Source: Metapseudomonas resinovorans DSM 21078 (GTDB taxonomy: Bacteria > Pseudomonadota > Gammaproteobacteria > Pseudomonadales > Pseudomonadaceae). Taken from it: a DNA stretch of 64,000 nt. The stretch lies in NCBI RefSeq assembly GCF_000423545.1, contig NZ_AUIE01000028.1, positions 1 through 64,000 of the forward strand, given 5' to 3'. The notes beneath the pieces were generated by a model. That model ran no database searches. It saw only the letters and a list, made by a program, of their open reading frames with translations, and had not been told where the DNA came from. The position numbers and the translations under genes are program-made. Positions 38,661 to 47,402 of this stretch are shown piece by piece. Within the stretch, counting starts at the first letter, position 1. Every line of letters begins with the position of its first letter.

Positions 38661-39629
38661 TCAGAGAGCGGCTTCGATTTTCTTCGCCGCATCCTCGCTG
38701 ACCCAGGCGTGCCACACCTCCGGGTGCTCCTTGAGGAAGAGCTTGGCCAGGTCCGCCGAGTCCATTTTCTCCTTCGCCATCTTGGCCAGGTTCTGGTTCA
38801 GCAGGTCGATCGGCAGGTTGACCTTGGTCAGCACCGCCACCAGCTCCGGGGCCTCGTCGTGGAAGGTCTTGGACAGGCCGACCTGGATGGTCACGCTCTT
38901 GTCCACGCCGGCCTTCTCTTCCAGCTTGACCAGGTCGGCCTGGCCCATCAGCGGCGTCGGCGACCAGTAATAGAAAAGAATAGGCTCGCCACGGCGATAG
39001 CTCGACAACACGGCGGCATCCAGGGCCGGGCCGGTGCCGGGACGGAAGTTGGTGAACTTCTCTTCCAGGCCGTAGCTCTTGAGCATTTCGCTGTTGTCCA
39101 GCTCACAGGTCCAGCCGGCCGGGCAGTTGTAGAAACGGCCCTTGCCCGGCTCTTCCGGGTCACGGAACAGCTCGGCGTACTGGCCGAGGTCGGCGATGGC
39201 TTTCAGCTGCGGTGCCTTGGGTTCGAGGCCACGCTTGGCGTCACCCTCGATCACGTAGCGCGGCACGTACCAGCCTTCGGTGGCGCCGACGATCGGTGCG
39301 CCCACGCCCACCACCTTGCCGGCGGCAGCGGCCTTGTTCCAGGCATCGCTACGGCCGACCCATTCCTCGGCGAACACCTGGATATCGTTGTTGCCCAGGG
39401 CCTGCTCCATGGTGATGGAGTTGCCCGGCAGGCTGTCGGTCTCGCAGCCGTAGCCGTTCTTCAGCACGAACTGCAGGAGGTCGGTGAGCAGCATGCCGCT
39501 CTCCCAGTTGAGCCCGGCGAACTTCACGGCCTTGCCGGATTCGCACCAGCCCTCCGCCTGGGCGGAAGCTGCCCCGGCCAGCAGGCCAGCGGCACACATC
39601 AGACTCAACACTCGCTTCTTGAATTGCAT
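38661..39629 (-). CDS. hutX: periplasmic histidine-binding protein HutX
   Basis: 322 residues with signal peptide MQFKKRVLSLMCAAGLLAGA ending ASAQAEG. ProX/OpuAC-like binding protein with FAGLNWESGML, LPGNSITMEQALG, GATEGWYVPRYV, GRFYNCPAGWTCE and LFYYWSPTPLMG. ATG at 39629 with GGAG upstream gives a clean signal sequence; the long frame upstream is not coding. A second, similar binding protein lies at 44665-45672. Confidence 0.88.
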   Translation of the reverse strand: MQFKKRVLSLMCAAGLLAGAASAQAEGWCESGKAVKFAGLNWESGMLLTDLLQFVLKNGYGCETDSLPGNSITMEQALGNNDIQVFAEEWVGRSDAWNKAAAAGKVVGVGAPIVGATEGWYVPRYVIEGDAKRGLEPKAPQLKAIADLGQYAELFRDPEEPGKGRFYNCPAGWTCELDNSEMLKSYGLEEKFTNFRPGTGPALDAAVLSSYRRGEPILFYYWSPTPLMGQADLVKLEEKAGVDKSVTIQVGLSKTFHDEAPELVAVLTKVNLPIDLLNQNLAKMAKEKMDSADLAKLFLKEHPEVWHAWVSEDAAKKIEAAL

Positions 39630-39838
39630 GTTCCGACGCTCCTGAAACTTGGAATGGAATGAGGCAGTTCGTTCATCGACAGGAGCCGGTCGTGCCGGCT
39701 CCCGGTGCCAGTAACTGGCAATTGTTGTTTTAAGAACCGGCCACGACTCGTGATCGCCCCGGATAACTCGCGCAGCGGCGAGGTGCCTGAGCCAGGCTGG
39801 AACGCATGCGTCCCAACCTCCGGCTCCTTGCTTCAGGT
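39630..39838. other. 209-bp gap between hutH and hutX
   Basis: It contains a stem GGAGCCGG/CCGGCTCC (39682-39689, 39695-39702) and, immediately after, a dyad TGCCAGT-A-ACTGGCA (39707-39721). On the minus strand a stretch AAAACAACAATTG comes first. No HutC-type box (TTGTATATACAA) is seen, so hutXWV probably depend on read-through from the upstream operon promoter. The stems may set relative expression. Confidence 0.4.
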
Positions 39839-41377
39839 TCACAAGCTCGGCAGCAGCTTCGCCGGCATCAGGCTGTTCAGGCAGCCGCTGGCCAGCAGGT
39901 TGCTGGCGGTTTCGATGTCCGGGGCGAAGAAGCGGTCTTCCTGGTAGTAGGCCACCTGGGCGCGCAGCAGGCCTCGGGCTTCTTCCAGCTTCGGCGAGCT
40001 CTTCAGGCCGGTGCGGAAATCCAGGCCCTGGCAGGCGCCCAGCCATTCGATGGCGAGGATGCCGCGCACGTTCTCGGCCATGGCCCAGAGGCGTTTGCCG
40101 GCGTTCGGCGCCATCGACACGTGGTCTTCCTGGTTGGCGGAAGTGGGCAGGCTGTCGACGCTGGCCGGGTGAGCCAGGGCCTTGTTGTCGCTGGCCAGGG
40201 CGGCTGCGGTGACCTGGGCGATCATGAAGCCGGAGTTGACCCCGCCGTTTTCCACCAGGAAGGGCGGCAACTGCGACATGTGCATATCCATCATCAGCGA
40301 GATGCGACGCTCGGACAGCGAGCCAATTTCGGCGATGGCCAGCGCCAGGTTGTCAGCGGCCATGGCCACCGGCTCGGCGTGGAAGTTGCCCCCGGAGATC
40401 ACGTCACCCTCTTCGGCGAACACCAGCGGGTTGTCGGAGACTGCGTTGGATTCGATCTCCAGCACCTCGGCGGCCTGGCGCAGTTGCGTCAGGCAGGCGC
40501 CCATGACCTGCGGCTGGCAGCGCAGGGAGTACGGGTCCTGCACCTTGTCGCACTTCTCGTGGGAGCGGGCGATTTCGCTGCTGGCGGTGAGCAGGTCACG
40601 GTAGGCGGCTGCTACATCGATCTGGCCACGCTGGCCACGGGCGGCATGGATGCGCGGATCGAAGGGGGCGCGGGAGCCAAGCATGGCCTCGACGCTGAGG
40701 CCGCCGCAGACGGTGGCGCCCGCGAACAGGTCCTCGGCCTCGAACAGGCCACGCAGGGCATAGGCGGTGGACACCTGGGTGCCGTTGAGCAGGGCCAGGC
40801 CCTCCTTGGCGGCCAGGGTCAGCGGCTCCAGGCCGGCAACCGCCAGGGCTTCGGTGGCCGGCAGCCATTGGCCTTTGTAGCGCGCCTTGCTCTCGCCGAG
40901 CAGGATCAGGGACATGTGCGCCAGGGGCGCCAGGTCGCCGGACGCGCCCACCGAGCCTTTCAGCGGAATGTGCGGGTAGACCTCGGCATTGATCAGTGCG
41001 ACCAGGGCGTCGATCACCTTGCGGCGGATACCGGAGAAACCACGTGCCAGGCTGTTCACCTTGAGCAGCATGATCAGACGCACCATGGCATCGTCCAGCG
41101 GCTCGCCAACACCGGCGGCGTGGGACAGCACCAGCGAGCGCTGCAGCTTTTCCAGGTCGGCCGGGGCGATGCGGGTCGAGGCCAGCAGGCCAAATCCGGT
41201 GTTGATGCCGTAGGCGGTGCGGCCTTCAGCGACGATGCTCTCGACGCAGGCGACACTGGCGTCGATGGCCTTTCCGGCGCTGGCGTCCAGGGTCACATGC
41301 ACGGGCGCGTGGAAGACCTGGCGCAGCTGCGCCAGGGTCAGGGTTCCGGGTTTCAGGTTCAGCGCGTTCACGCTCAT
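39839..41377 (-). CDS. hutH: histidine ammonia-lyase
   Basis: 512-residue enzyme that deaminates histidine to urocanate. The MIO-forming triad Ala145-Ser146-Gly147 is intact ([16 protein letters not shown]). Other active-site residues are also present: Tyr in AYGINTGFG, His in LSHAAGVG, Asn in LLNGTQ, Tyr283 and Arg286 in [10 protein letters not shown], and Glu in [10 protein letters not shown] overlaps the hutU TGA in ATGA. It is clearly the functional histidase of the locus, in contrast to the hutH2 paralogue. Confidence 0.96.
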   Translation of the reverse strand: MSVNALNLKPGTLTLAQLRQVFHAPVHVTLDASAGKAIDASVACVESIVAEGRTAYGINTGFGLLASTRIAPADLEKLQRSLVLSHAAGVGEPLDDAMVRLIMLLKVNSLARGFSGIRRKVIDALVALINAEVYPHIPLKGSVGASGDLAPLAHMSLILLGESKARYKGQWLPATEALAVAGLEPLTLAAKEGLALLNGTQVSTAYALRGLFEAEDLFAGATVCGGLSVEAMLGSRAPFDPRIHAARGQRGQIDVAAAYRDLLTASSEIARSHEKCDKVQDPYSLRCQPQVMGACLTQLRQAAEVLEIESNAVSDNPLVFAEEGDVISGGNFHAEPVAMAADNLALAIAEIGSLSERRISLMMDMHMSQLPPFLVENGGVNSGFMIAQVTAAALASDNKALAHPASVDSLPTSANQEDHVSMAPNAGKRLWAMAENVRGILAIEWLGACQGLDFRTGLKSSPKLEEARGLLRAQVAYYQEDRFFAPDIETASNLLASGCLNSLMPAKLLPSL

Positions 41378-43044
41378 TCTCCTTTGCCGATCATGGGCAG
41401 GTTCAGGCCCTGCTCACGTGCGCAATCAATGGCGATCTGGTAGCCCGCATCGGCATGGCGCATCACGCCGGTGCCTGGGTCGTTGGTCAGTACGCGAGCG
41501 ATGCGTGCAGCGGCTTCGTCGGTACCGTCGCAGACAATCACCATGCCCGAATGCTGGGAGAAGCCCATGCCCACGCCGCCGCCATGGTGCAGGGACACCC
41601 AGGTCGCGCCGCTGGCGGTGTTCAGCAGGGCGTTGAGCAGCGGCCAGTCGGAGACGGCGTCGGAACCGTCCTGCATGGCTTCGGTTTCGCGGTTCGGGCT
41701 GGAGACCGAGCCGGAGTCCAGGTGGTCGCGGCCGATGACGATGGGCGCCGACAGCTCGCCGCTGCGCACCATTTCGTTGAAGGCCAGGCCGAGCTTGGCG
41801 CGCAGGCCCAGGCCAACCCAGCAGATTCGTGCCGGCAGGCCCTGGAAGCTGATGCGCTCGCGGGCCATGTCCAGCCAGCGGTGCAGGTGAGCGTCGTCTG
41901 GAATCAGTTCCTTGACCTTGGCGTCGGTCTTGTAGATGTCCTGCGGATCACCGGACAGCGCGGCCCAGCGGAACGGACCGATACCGCGGCAGAACAGCGG
42001 ACGGATGTAGGCCGGAACGAAGCCGGGGAAGTCGAAGGCGTTGGCCACGCCCTCTTCCTTGGCCATCTGGCGGATGTTGTTGCCGTAGTCGAAGGTGGGC
42101 ACGCCCATCTTCTGGAAGTCCAGCATGGCTTGTACGTGGACGGCCATGGACTGTTTGGCAGCCTTGACCACCGCAGCCGGGTCGCTCTTCGCGCGGTCGC
42201 GGTACTGCTCCCAGCTCCAGCCGATCGGCAGGTAACCATTGAGCGGGTCGTGGGCGCTGGTCTGGTCGGTGACCATGTCCGGGCGTACGCCGCGGCGGAC
42301 CAGTTCCGGCAGGATCTCGGCGGCGTTACCCAGCAGGGCGATGGAGATCGCCTTGCCTTCGGCGGTGTACTTGGCGATGCGTGCCAGGGCGTCGTCCAGG
42401 TCCTTGGCCTGCTCGTCGACGTAGCGGCTGCGCAGGCGGAAGTCGATGCTGGTCTGCTGGCATTCGATGTTCAGCGAGCAGGCGCCGGCCAGGGTCGCGG
42501 CCAGGGGCTGGGCGCCACCCATGCCGCCGAGGCCAGCGGTGAGCACCCAGCGCCCGGTGAGGTTGCCGTCGTAGTGCTGACGACCCGCCTCGACGAAGGT
42601 TTCATAGGTGCCCTGGACGATGCCCTGGCTACCGATATAGATCCAGCTGCCGGCGGTCATCTGGCCGTACATGGCCAGGCCCTTGGCATCCAGTTCATTG
42701 AAGTGTTCCCAGGTGGCCCAGTGGGGTACCAGGTTGGAGTTGGCAATCAGCACGCGCGGGGCATTGGCGTGGGTCTTGAACACGCCGACCGGCTTGCCGG
42801 ATTGCACCAGCAGGGTCTCGTCTTCATTCAGCGCTTTCAGGGTCTCGACGATCTTGTCGTAGCACTCCCAGTTGCGCGCAGCCCGACCGATGCCGCCGTA
42901 GACCACCAGTTCCTTCGGATTCTCCGCCACCTCGGGGTCGAGGTTGTTCATCAGCATGCGCAGCGGCGCTTCGGTCAGCCAGCTCTTGGCGTTCAGCTTG
43001 GTGCCACGTGGGGCGCGGATTTCGGTGTCACGGAATTTGGTCAT
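41374..43044 (-). CDS. hutU: urocanate hydratase (urocanase)
   Basis: 556-residue enzyme converting urocanate to imidazolone propionate with tightly bound NAD+. Signatures: [55 protein letters not shown] and [12 protein letters not shown]. Start ATG with AGGAG-like upstream sequence. It follows the yjiH-type gene by 39 bp and overlaps hutH by 4 bp. Confidence 0.96.
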   Translation of the reverse strand: MTKFRDTEIRAPRGTKLNAKSWLTEAPLRMLMNNLDPEVAENPKELVVYGGIGRAARNWECYDKIVETLKALNEDETLLVQSGKPVGVFKTHANAPRVLIANSNLVPHWATWEHFNELDAKGLAMYGQMTAGSWIYIGSQGIVQGTYETFVEAGRQHYDGNLTGRWVLTAGLGGMGGAQPLAATLAGACSLNIECQQTSIDFRLRSRYVDEQAKDLDDALARIAKYTAEGKAISIALLGNAAEILPELVRRGVRPDMVTDQTSAHDPLNGYLPIGWSWEQYRDRAKSDPAAVVKAAKQSMAVHVQAMLDFQKMGVPTFDYGNNIRQMAKEEGVANAFDFPGFVPAYIRPLFCRGIGPFRWAALSGDPQDIYKTDAKVKELIPDDAHLHRWLDMARERISFQGLPARICWVGLGLRAKLGLAFNEMVRSGELSAPIVIGRDHLDSGSVSSPNRETEAMQDGSDAVSDWPLLNALLNTASGATWVSLHHGGGVGMGFSQHSGMVIVCDGTDEAAARIARVLTNDPGTGVMRHADAGYQIAIDCAREQGLNLPMIGKGE

Positions 43045-43083
43045 GGCAGACTCCTCATTAAAGGGTAGTAGCGGGGGCGGCGA

Positions 43084-44409
43084 TCAGAGCCAGCCCATGA
43101 ATTGGGCCAGGTAAGCCAGCGGGATGCTGAACACCAGGCTGAGAATGGTGCGCTGCAGCCAGACCACCAGCAGGTCGCGCAGGCTCAGCGGAATCCGCGT
43201 GGCGAGCACGCAGGGAATCGAAGCAGAGAGGAACAGCACGCTGCTGACCGAAACGATGGCGGCAACAAACTTGACCACGACGTCGGCATCTTTCAGCAGC
43301 ATGGCGGGCAGGAACATTTCGGCCAGGCCGGCGGAGATCGCGCGGGCCACTTCCATAGGCTCGTTCAGGCCGAACAGCCAGGTGACCGGGTAGAGCAGGA
43401 CACCGACGGCGTCGAACAGCGGGGTGTATTTGGCCGCCAGCAGGCCCAGCAGGCCGACAGCAAGGATGCTCGGCAGGATCGCGGCGGTCATGCGCAAGCC
43501 ATCGACGAAGGTTTCCCGCAGCGAGACCGCAAGGGGCGGCGCGACGCTCGCCTGCTCCATGCCGGCCTGCCAGGCGCTGCGCAGGCGGCCCACACCAGGC
43601 TGCAGCTGCGGTTCGGGAATGGGCTCGGACGGCAAGCGGGAAAGCGGATAGATGCGCGCGCTGACGGCAGTCACGGCGAAGGTCACGGCCATGGCACCCC
43701 AGAAATACAGGTTCCACTGGTCCATCAGACCCAGGGTCTTGGCGATGATCACCATGAAGGGGGCGGAAACCGTGGAGAAGCCGGTGGCGATGATGGCCGC
43801 TTCACGCACGTTGTAGTGGCCCTGCTGGTACATGCGGTCAGTGATCAGCAGGCCGACGGAGTAGCTGCCAACGAAGGAGGCGACGGCATCGATCGCCGAT
43901 TTGCCCGGCGTGCGCCAGATCGGCCGCATCACCGGCTGCATCAGCACACCGATCAATTCCAGCAGGCCGAAACCGATCAGGAACACCAGCGACAGCGCGC
44001 CCAACGGCACGATCAGGGCCAGGCTGAGCACCAGCTTGTCGAACAGGAAGGGCAGCATCCCAGGCTGATAGATGGCTGCCGGGCCGAACTGGAACAGGTA
44101 GGCCACGCCGATCAGCAGGCCAATCACCTTCAGCACGCTGAACACGAGCCGCGTCGTGCCGTTGCGCCAACTGCCGCTGTACCAGGGCTCGATCGCGCCA
44201 AACAGCATGAACAGCAGCGCAAGACCGATCACCACGGGCCGCGCATGCGTCTGCAGCGCCGTGGCGGCGTGGTCCAGCAGGATGGTCGAACGGCCGGCGA
44301 TCTCGAACGGCACGAAGAACAGGACCAACCCGATCAGGCTATAGCCCAGCAACCGGGCCAAGGCATATCCGCGGGAGGAGGCGAGGGTTGGCGATAGCTC
44401 TTCGGGCAT
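43084..44409 (-). CDS. YjiH-type nucleoside-recognition (GATE) membrane protein
   Basis: 441 residues with about ten hydrophobic segments and the Gate/nucleoside-recognition repeats (GKSAIDAVASFVGSYSVGLL, MTAAILPSILAVGLLGLLA), as in YjiH family proteins. Substrate unknown. It is the first gene after a HutC-type operator and lies 39 bp before hutU, so it is induced with histidine breakdown. In other pseudomonads the hut operon carries HutT permeases; none is present in this window, and this protein could serve urocanate or histidine passage. ATG at 44409 has GGAG 8 nt upstream; the longer upstream frame covers the promoter. Confidence 0.8.
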   Translation of the reverse strand: MPEELSPTLASSRGYALARLLGYSLIGLVLFFVPFEIAGRSTILLDHAATALQTHARPVVIGLALLFMLFGAIEPWYSGSWRNGTTRLVFSVLKVIGLLIGVAYLFQFGPAAIYQPGMLPFLFDKLVLSLALIVPLGALSLVFLIGFGLLELIGVLMQPVMRPIWRTPGKSAIDAVASFVGSYSVGLLITDRMYQQGHYNVREAAIIATGFSTVSAPFMVIIAKTLGLMDQWNLYFWGAMAVTFAVTAVSARIYPLSRLPSEPIPEPQLQPGVGRLRSAWQAGMEQASVAPPLAVSLRETFVDGLRMTAAILPSILAVGLLGLLAAKYTPLFDAVGVLLYPVTWLFGLNEPMEVARAISAGLAEMFLPAMLLKDADVVVKFVAAIVSVSSVLFLSASIPCVLATRIPLSLRDLLVVWLQRTILSLVFSIPLAYLAQFMGWL

Positions 44410-44456
44410 CTTTATTCTCCGTTGGCGATAGAGGGCGGGGTGAATGTCTGAACACA

Positions 44457-44485
44457 TCTCTACTTGTACATACAAGCATAAGCAA
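44457..44485 (-). promoter_or_regulatory. HutC-controlled promoter of the yjiH-hutU operon
   Basis: On the minus strand: TTGCTT (44485-44480), a 17-bp spacer, TAGAGA (44462-44457). The spacer contains the palindrome CTTGTATGTACAAG (44476-44463), which differs from the known HutC box CTTGTATATACAAG by one base. A repressor bound here would block RNA polymerase. Transcription would start about 40 nt before the ATG. Confidence 0.75.
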
Positions 44486-44635
44486 GCAAAGGGCCAACTC
44501 CTTTGCCATGGAGGTGAATCCACGGAAAAGCCTTGTGTGACGGGGGACGGAGGGAAGCGGTAGGTGGTGCGACGCGAACTGACCAGGCATCTCAATCTGT
44601 TACCAAACGGCAAAATGCCCGATTTCGAAGCACTC

Positions 44636-44654
44636 AGGCCCCAGATTGGGGCCT
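44636..44654. terminator. hairpin after the second binding-protein gene
   Basis: AGGCCCCA (44636-44643) / TGGGGCCT (44647-44654), an 8-bp stem with a 3-nt loop, just past the stop at 44665. No U tract on the minus strand. It is flanked by a further distant pair TGTTACC / GGTAACA (44599-44605, 44656-44662). Confidence 0.5.
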
Positions 44655-44664
44655 TAGGTAACAA

Positions 44665-45672
44665 TCACTTCAGGGAAGCATCGACGCGTTGGGCGACTTC
44701 CGCCGGCACCCAGCTCGACCAGATGTCCCTGTGCTGGCGAAAGAAGGCGTCAGCCATTGGACCCGCCTCGGCGCGCTCCTCGGCCATGCGTGCCAGGATG
44801 CCGTTGAACAGCGGCAGCGGGATCTCCACCTGTTCGAACACCTGCACCAGCGCCGGCGCCTTTTCATGCAGCTCGCGGGAGACGCCGATAGAGAGCTTCG
44901 CCGGTAACGAACGCGTACCGATGGGCTTGGGGTGCTTCGGGTCGATCAGCGTTTCCCAGGCCTTCTGATCGAACGGCGGCTCGTCCAGCTGCACCAGCTT
45001 GTAACGCCCCATCAGCGGCGTCGGCGACCAGTAGTAGAAGAGGATCGGCTGGCGTTGGCGGATGGCCGAAGTAATGGCCGCATCCAGCGCCGGGCCGGTG
45101 CCCGTGCGGAAGTTCACGTAGCTGCCTTCCAGTCCGTAGGCCTTGAGTTTCTGGCTGTTGACGCCTTCGCAGGTCCAGCCGGTGGGGCAGTTGTAGAAGC
45201 GCCCCTTGCTGCGATCCTCCGGGTCCTTGAACAGCGCCTTGAAGCGCGGCAGGTCGCTCACCGAACGCAGGTCCGCGGCGGGCGCACCCTCGCCCTTCAC
45301 CAGGTAATCCGGCACCCACCAGCCTTCGGTGGCACCCTTCACCGGCTCGCCGACGGCGAAGACTTCACCGGCCGCTTCGGCCTTGCGCCACAACTCGCTG
45401 CGGCCAGCCCACTGCTCGGCAATCACCTGGATATCGTTCTGCCGCAGGGCGTTTTCCATGGTCAGGGTGTTACCGGGCAGAACATCGGTCTTGCAGCCGT
45501 AGCCCTTCTCCAGCAGCACCCGCAACACTTCGGTGGTGAACATGCCGCTTTCCCAGTTCAGGCCAGCCAGCATCACCGGCTTGGGATAGGGACACTCGGC
45601 GGCTTCGGCCTCCAGAGAGGCCGGCAGGACCAGGGACAGGACAATGGCAACGAGAACGCTGTGGCGGGGCAT
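44665..45672 (-). CDS. HutX-like periplasmic binding protein (orphan)
   Basis: 335 residues with a signal peptide (MPRHSVLVAIVLSLVLPASL ... EAEAAE). It shares with HutX the blocks LAGLNWESGM, LPGNTLTMENAL, GATEGWWVPDYL, GRFYNCPTGWTCEG and LFYYWSPTPLMGRYKL. No permease or ATPase adjoins it; it stands between hutD and the HutC box and may feed HutWV with a second ligand. Similar orphan binding proteins occur at this place in P. aeruginosa. Confidence 0.85.
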   Translation of the reverse strand: MPRHSVLVAIVLSLVLPASLEAEAAECPYPKPVMLAGLNWESGMFTTEVLRVLLEKGYGCKTDVLPGNTLTMENALRQNDIQVIAEQWAGRSELWRKAEAAGEVFAVGEPVKGATEGWWVPDYLVKGEGAPAADLRSVSDLPRFKALFKDPEDRSKGRFYNCPTGWTCEGVNSQKLKAYGLEGSYVNFRTGTGPALDAAITSAIRQRQPILFYYWSPTPLMGRYKLVQLDEPPFDQKAWETLIDPKHPKPIGTRSLPAKLSIGVSRELHEKAPALVQVFEQVEIPLPLFNGILARMAEERAEAGPMADAFFRQHRDIWSSWVPAEVAQRVDASLK

Positions 45673-45764
45673 GGGCGGCTCCGGTAGGCGTGGCGGGCGA
45701 CAGGGTTAGGTGTAGACCCTATGGCGCGGTCGTGCCCGACGGAAACTCGGTGGAAGACTTTTCC

Positions 45765-45862
45765 TGTGGGGGCGAACTCATTCGCCAAGCAGGCCGAAGG
45801 CCTGCCGTTGGAGGCTCTCGGGGGCAGCTGCGCTGCCCTTGGCGAATGAATTCGCCCCTACG
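45765..45862. repeat. REP doublet (REPIN-like) abutting hutD
   Basis: Two inverted copies of the REP core: GGGGCGAACTCATTCGCC near 45769-45786 and its near-exact complement at about 45841-45858, one mismatch. Each has its own inner hairpin, GCAGGCC/GGCCTGC (45789-45805) and GGGCAGC/GCTGCCC (45822-45838). The TAG stop of hutD is the TAG of the REP sequence GTAGGGGCG, so the repeat supplies the end of the gene. Nothing else is seen in 45673-45764. Confidence 0.75.
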
Positions 45863-46457
45863 CAGTTGGAGCCGGCTTGGGAATCAGCTCGATCAGGCAG
45901 ACCGTGCCGGTGCCGCTCAGCTTCACCCCGGCCAGGGCGCCGGCGCTTTCCAGGTGCAAGCAGTCGTGCCGACCCAGGACCGCTGACACCTGGCCTTCGT
46001 GCGCAAGGCTCACTCCGCCTTCGGCAGCGAACAACAACAGGGGGCTGGCGGACGAGAAGAATTCGGCCTCACCCGCGACCTGCAGCCATTGCAGACGTGC
46101 GGCGTAACGCGTGGGCGAGTAGATGAGGTTGAAATCGCGGATCGGCCCGTCGATCAGCTCGCACCGCACTGCGCTACCGCCATCGAAAGCGAACGCATCC
46201 AGGGCGGTGAGTGTGCGGGACCATTGCCCATCCACTTCCAGGCGCATGCCGGCACCTTCCAGCACGGTGATCACCCGCTGGTAGCCGGTAAAGGCGGAGA
46301 AGCCGCCGGACTCGCCGACATCGGCGATGGACAGGCGCCAGCCGAAGCCGTCGAGACCGTCGCCTGCGTCGCGGGCGATTTCCAGGGTGGAACCGGCGCC
46401 GTTCTTCCACGGCATACGGGGGTAATCGGCGGCGCGCAGCAGGCGGGATTGGGTCAT
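45858..46457 (-). CDS. hutD: HutD family protein
   Basis: 199-residue bicupin of the HutD/Ves family: MTQSRLLRAADYPRMPWKNG, GGFSAFTGYQRVITVLEGAGM, DGPIRDFNLI. In P. fluorescens HutD is proposed to limit hut expression by binding an intermediate; the mechanism is unsettled. ATG at 46457 overlaps the hutC TGA by 4 bp; the longer frame upstream lies within hutC. The stop codon lies in a REP element, which may have slightly altered the C-terminus. Confidence 0.9.
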   Translation of the reverse strand: MTQSRLLRAADYPRMPWKNGAGSTLEIARDAGDGLDGFGWRLSIADVGESGGFSAFTGYQRVITVLEGAGMRLEVDGQWSRTLTALDAFAFDGGSAVRCELIDGPIRDFNLIYSPTRYAARLQWLQVAGEAEFFSSASPLLLFAAEGGVSLAHEGQVSAVLGRHDCLHLESAGALAGVKLSGTGTVCLIELIPKPAPTA

Positions 46458-47209
46458 GAACCGAAACGTCCTTCGAGGCGGTAGCGGGAACCGGGGTAGA
46501 GCAGGCGTGCGCTGGTCACGGTATTGCGCCCGGACCAGGTGCGCCGGCGAATCAGCAGGCAGGGCTCGCCCCGCTCGATCTGCAGCAGCTTGCATTCATC
46601 GGCGTCGGCCAGGATGGCTTCGACCACATGCTCGCCTTCGGTCAGCGGTGCCACCTGGGACAGATAGGCGTAGGGCGTCAGGCGGGTGAAGTCCTGCTTC
46701 AGGTAATCAGGGGCGACGGCGGGGTTCACGAAGCGGTCTTCGATCTGCACCGGCACGTCGTTCTCGAAATGCACGATGCGCGAGTGGAACACCCGTTGGC
46801 CTTCGCGCAGGTCCAGCGCCATCGCACGCTCGGGCCCGGCCACTTCATCCACCAGGCTGACCACCACGCAGTGGTGGCGATGGCCGCGTGCGGCGATCTC
46901 TTCGGCGATGTTGTGCACTTCGAACAGGGCCGACTGGCCCTTGGGCTCGGCGACGAAAGTGCCCACGCCCTGCATGCGCACCAGCAACCCTTCGGCGGTC
47001 AGCTCGCGCAGCGCGCGGTTGATGGTCATGCGGCTGAAGCCCAGCTCATTGACCAGTTCGCTCTCGGACGGCACGCGGTAGTGCGGTGGCCAGGCTCCGC
47101 TCTGGATCTGCTGGCTGATCATCTGTTTGACGCGGGCATAGAGGGGTGCAGGAGCTTCCCCGATCTGGGCGGCCAGCGAGGACGGTGCGACGACGGGTGA
47201 ACTGGGCAC
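46454..47209 (-). CDS. hutC: histidine-utilisation repressor HutC
   Basis: 251-residue GntR-family (HutC subfamily) repressor: an N-terminal winged helix (LYARVKQMISQQIQSG ... RVPSESELVNELGFSRMTINRALRELTAEGLLVR) and a C-terminal UTRA domain that binds urocanate. Start is GTG at 47209 with AAGGAG 6 nt before it, giving VPSSPVVAPSS; the frame remains open upstream but has no ribosome binding site. It is cotranscribed with hutD and divergent from hutF, with a HutC box between. Confidence 0.93.
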   Translation of the reverse strand: MPSSPVVAPSSLAAQIGEAPAPLYARVKQMISQQIQSGAWPPHYRVPSESELVNELGFSRMTINRALRELTAEGLLVRMQGVGTFVAEPKGQSALFEVHNIAEEIAARGHRHHCVVVSLVDEVAGPERAMALDLREGQRVFHSRIVHFENDVPVQIEDRFVNPAVAPDYLKQDFTRLTPYAYLSQVAPLTEGEHVVEAILADADECKLLQIERGEPCLLIRRRTWSGRNTVTSARLLYPGSRYRLEGRFGS

Positions 47210-47334
47210 GGGAATCTCCTTGTCGGCGAAGAGGCAGGACCCTGGAAGGAAAACAGGCTGAGCCCGGAACTGGGTGCCCGCTCCCGGCATGTACCGGAAT
47301 CGACAACTCCAGACAAGTGCGCGACTGACGTGAG

Positions 47335-47374
47335 TTTACGTTACCCGCAAACGTCTGTATATGTATATACAAAT
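47335..47374 (+). promoter_or_regulatory. hutF promoter overlapping a HutC-type operator
   Basis: TTTACG (47335-47340), 17-bp spacer, TATATG (47358-47363). Overlapping the -10 is ATGTATATACAA (47361-47372), which reads TTGTATATACAT on the other strand, 11 of 12 matches to the core of the HutC box. It lies midway between divergent hutC and hutF, so it could control both. Confidence 0.65.
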
Positions 47375-47402
47375 AAAACCACCCATGCCAGGGCCCCTCA
47401 CC

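Noticed and set aside
47361-47402. Upstream ATG of hutF (MYIQIKPPMPG)
   Set aside because: It overlaps the HutC operator and -10 region and lacks a ribosome binding site; the family begins at the ATG at 47403.
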